Shown here in pieces: positions 62,138 through 64,000 of a stretch of DNA of 64,000 nt. The position numbers and the translations under genes are program-made. The stretch comes from Scytonema sp035967975 (GTDB taxonomy: Bacteria; Cyanobacteriota; Cyanobacteriia; Cyanobacteriales; Nostocaceae). The stretch lies in the NCBI GenBank assembly GCA_035967975.1, contig JAWQFQ010000021.1:1-64000 (forward strand), read 5' to 3'. Numbering within the stretch: position 1 is the first letter of the stretch; each line of letters begins with the position of its first letter. The notes beneath the pieces are model-generated. The model ran no database searches. It was not told the origin of the DNA and saw only the letters and a list, made by a program, of their open reading frames with translations.

Positions 62138-64000
62138 ATGTCCTACATCAAACGTCGTCAATTTATTCAATTCGCTGGTTCTGCTTTAGCCACAATGGGT
62201 GTCATCCAGTTAGACATCATGCGTCAAGGAGAACGTTACGCAAAAGCTCTAGCACAAGACACGCCCCGCAAACTGGCATTACTTGTAGGAATTAACGAAT
62301 ATAAAAACGGCATAAACCCTCTACAAGGTTGCCTAACCGACGTTTCTTTACAGCAGGAGTTACTAACCAACCGCTTTGGTTTTAATCCCAAAGATATCCT
62401 GACTTTAACCGACGCACAAGCCACACGCCAAGGCATTTTACAAGCATTCAACGAACATCTCATCAAGCAAGCCAAACCCGGTAATGTAGTGGTATTCCAT
62501 TTTTCTGGACATGGTTCGCGGGTCAAAGATAAAGACAAAGATATGCCCGATGGACTTAACGGTACAATTGTCCCCGTTGATAGTTCCTTGCCGCCCAATG
62601 GTGGTGTGGTACAAGATATTATGGGACACACCCTGTTTTTACTCATGTATGCATTGCAAACCGAAAACGTCACCGTAGTATTAGATTCCTGTCACTCAGG
62701 GGGGACAAAACGGGGAAATTTTGCTGTTCGTTCCCGCGATGGTGGCAGTGATTTCTTACCAAGTCCCGCAGAATGTGAGGAACAGCGCCAATTATTAGCG
62801 AGAACCAAACTTTCACAAGAAGAATTTATCAACAAACGCCGCCAAAACGTTGCTAAAGGTATTGTAATTACAGCTGCTAAACGCGATCAATTTGCTATAG
62901 ATGGTCAATTTAGTGACTTTAGTGCTGGAGCTTTTACTTATGCTTTAACTCAATATTTGTGGCAGCTAAATAGAAATGAACCTTTTGCCAGAACCTTTGC
63001 TAATACGAGCAAGAATGCTCTCAACATGGCATTTAAAACAGGTGGTTTTCAAGAAGCAGAAATAGAAGCCAATATCAAAAATCCCAAATCCTCGTTATAC
63101 TTTTTACCACCTAAACCAATACCCGCAGAAGCCGTAGTCACGGGTGTTAATGGCAACCAAGTAAATTTATGGTTGGGTGGAATCGAATCCCAAAGTCTAG
63201 AAGCTTTTAACAAAAGCGCAATTTTAACAGTTGTCGATGAAAAAGGAGAACCACGGGGACAAGTACAAATTGAATCCCGTCAGGGATTATTTGCTAAAGG
63301 TAAATTACTCGAAACCACACGCACACAAACCCCATTAGCAAAAGGAACCCTTTTACAAGAACGTATCCGTACTATCCCCAAAAATATCACTTTAAAAATC
63401 GGACTTGATGATAGTTCTCTCGACAGTAGTACTATTGCCCAAGCGAAACAAGCACTAGAAGCAATACCCAGTATCGAAGCCTTACCCCTACGACAAAAGG
63501 AAGTGCAGTATATATTTGCTCGCATGACTCAAACTAAATATCAGGAATTACGGAAACAAAACATACCTAATTTACCTGCGGTGGGTAGCTTTGGTTTATT
63601 TACACCCACCTTAGATGCAATTATTGTTAACTCCTTTGACGATACCGAAGAAACAGTAAATGCCGCAGTTAAACGCTTACAACCAAAACTGACATCATTC
63701 TGGGCTGCTAGAATGGTCAAAAATATCCTTGGTAACAAAAATACATCAAAAATCAATATTTCTGTTTCCATGACTATTGCTGACAGTCAAAAACCCCTCG
63801 CTGAGACTTTTACTCCTCGTGGAGCTAAGCTAAATAATGGAACTGGAAACCAATCAACACCAACCAAGCCAGTAAATATTGACGATTCGGGTATACCAAA
63901 ATTACCCTTGAACACGAAAATTGCCTTCCAGGTTCATAATCAAGAATCAGTACCTCTTTATGTCAGTATTTTAGGCATAGATAGCGCCGGAGACATGGCG
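62138..64000 (+). CDS. Caspase (C14) family protein with twin-arginine signal, cut off by window end
   Basis: The frame is open from the ATG at 62138 for 621 codons to the last base, so the end is missing. The N terminus MSYIKRRQFIQFAGSALA is a twin-arginine signal. The caspase domain (about 42-320) has LALLVGINEY, the catalytic His125 in HFSGHGSRV and Cys185 in LDSCHSGGT. Near residue 590 a second domain begins (KIAFQVHNQESVPLYVSILG), which looks like the start of DUF4384. It would be folded in the cytosol and then exported. It follows the TPR-CHAT gene by 180 bases in the same direction. Confidence 0.88.
   Translation, partial: MSYIKRRQFIQFAGSALATMGVIQLDIMRQGERYAKALAQDTPRKLALLVGINEYKNGINPLQGCLTDVSLQQELLTNRFGFNPKDILTLTDAQATRQGILQAFNEHLIKQAKPGNVVVFHFSGHGSRVKDKDKDMPDGLNGTIVPVDSSLPPNGGVVQDIMGHTLFLLMYALQTENVTVVLDSCHSGGTKRGNFAVRSRDGGSDFLPSPAECEEQRQLLARTKLSQEEFINKRRQNVAKGIVITAAKRDQFAIDGQFSDFSAGAFTYALTQYLWQLNRNEPFARTFANTSKNALNMAFKTGGFQEAEIEANIKNPKSSLYFLPPKPIPAEAVVTGVNGNQVNLWLGGIESQSLEAFNKSAILTVVDEKGEPRGQVQIESRQGLFAKGKLLETTRTQTPLAKGTLLQERIRTIPKNITLKIGLDDSSLDSSTIAQAKQALEAIPSIEALPLRQKEVQYIFARMTQTKYQELRKQNIPNLPAVGSFGLFTPTLDAIIVNSFDDTEETVNAAVKRLQPKLTSFWAARMVKNILGNKNTSKINISVSMTIADSQKPLAETFTPRGAKLNNGTGNQSTPTKPVNIDDSGIPKLPLNTKIAFQVHNQESVPLYVSILGIDSAGDMA

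Noticed and set aside
1..64000. tRNA or rRNA genes and a prophage
   Set aside because: I found no cloverleaf or rRNA segment in the gaps by eye, and no phage structural or integrase genes; a tRNAscan or Infernal run would be needed to exclude small RNAs.

Overview
The window comes from a filamentous, very probably heterocyst-forming cyanobacterium (Nostocales type). The evidence is a complete phycobilisome-rod locus in the order pecBACEF-cpcBACDEFG1G2G3, many copies of the HIP1 octamer GCGATCGC, short heptameric tandem repeats between genes, and families typical of these genomes (DUF1822, CHAT-CHASE2, DUF928, Uma2, DUF2887, WGxxGxxG). One stretch of 100 N (31711-31810) marks an assembly gap inside the cpcG array. 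Species cannot be named from the sequence alone.

Layout. 1-3.8 kb: beta-propeller gene, remains of a zeta-type toxin/antitoxin pair and a solitary OLD-like AAA ATPase. 4-10.4 kb: first caspase-fold locus, with an HTH/degenerate-CHAT protein, a CHAT protein with an intact His-Cys pair, and a divergent clostripain (C11) protease; this locus has been reshaped by a partial duplication and by MITE-like elements. 10.5-14 kb: ArfB-type release factor, GlsB-like membrane protein, a hypothetical gene, an XRE regulator and a WGxxGxxG protein. 14.6-18.5 kb: Mrp-type cation/H+ antiporter operon (mrpC-D-E-F-G-A'-B). 19-20.6 kb: GST and Uma2 genes. 21.9-33.6 kb: phycoerythrocyanin and phycocyanin operons. 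34-38 kb: HigA-like antitoxin, transposase remnant, DUF2887 protein, subtilase. 38-64 kb: second and larger caspase-fold locus, with a regulator-like protein, DUF1822, TPR-CHAT, CHAT-CHASE2, DUF928-like, TPR-CHAT, TPR, a CHAT that has lost its catalytic histidine, TPR-CHAT, and a Tat-type caspase that runs off the end. Two VapBC-type modules and an orphan cytosine methylase are interspersed.

How the genes work together. The pec/cpc locus makes the rod subunits, their linkers and the lyases that attach bilins. The Mrp operon supports Na+/pH homeostasis. The most unusual content is nine caspase-fold proteins in two loci: six CHAT-type with different partner domains, one CHAT-like with HTH, one C11 and one C14. 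Two of the CHAT domains have lost one residue of the catalytic pair and lie next to intact relatives. I infer a sensor/protease network (TPR scaffolds, CHASE2 sensor, decoy CHATs, secreted caspase, secreted subtilase). The domains are recognisable, but the joint function is inference.
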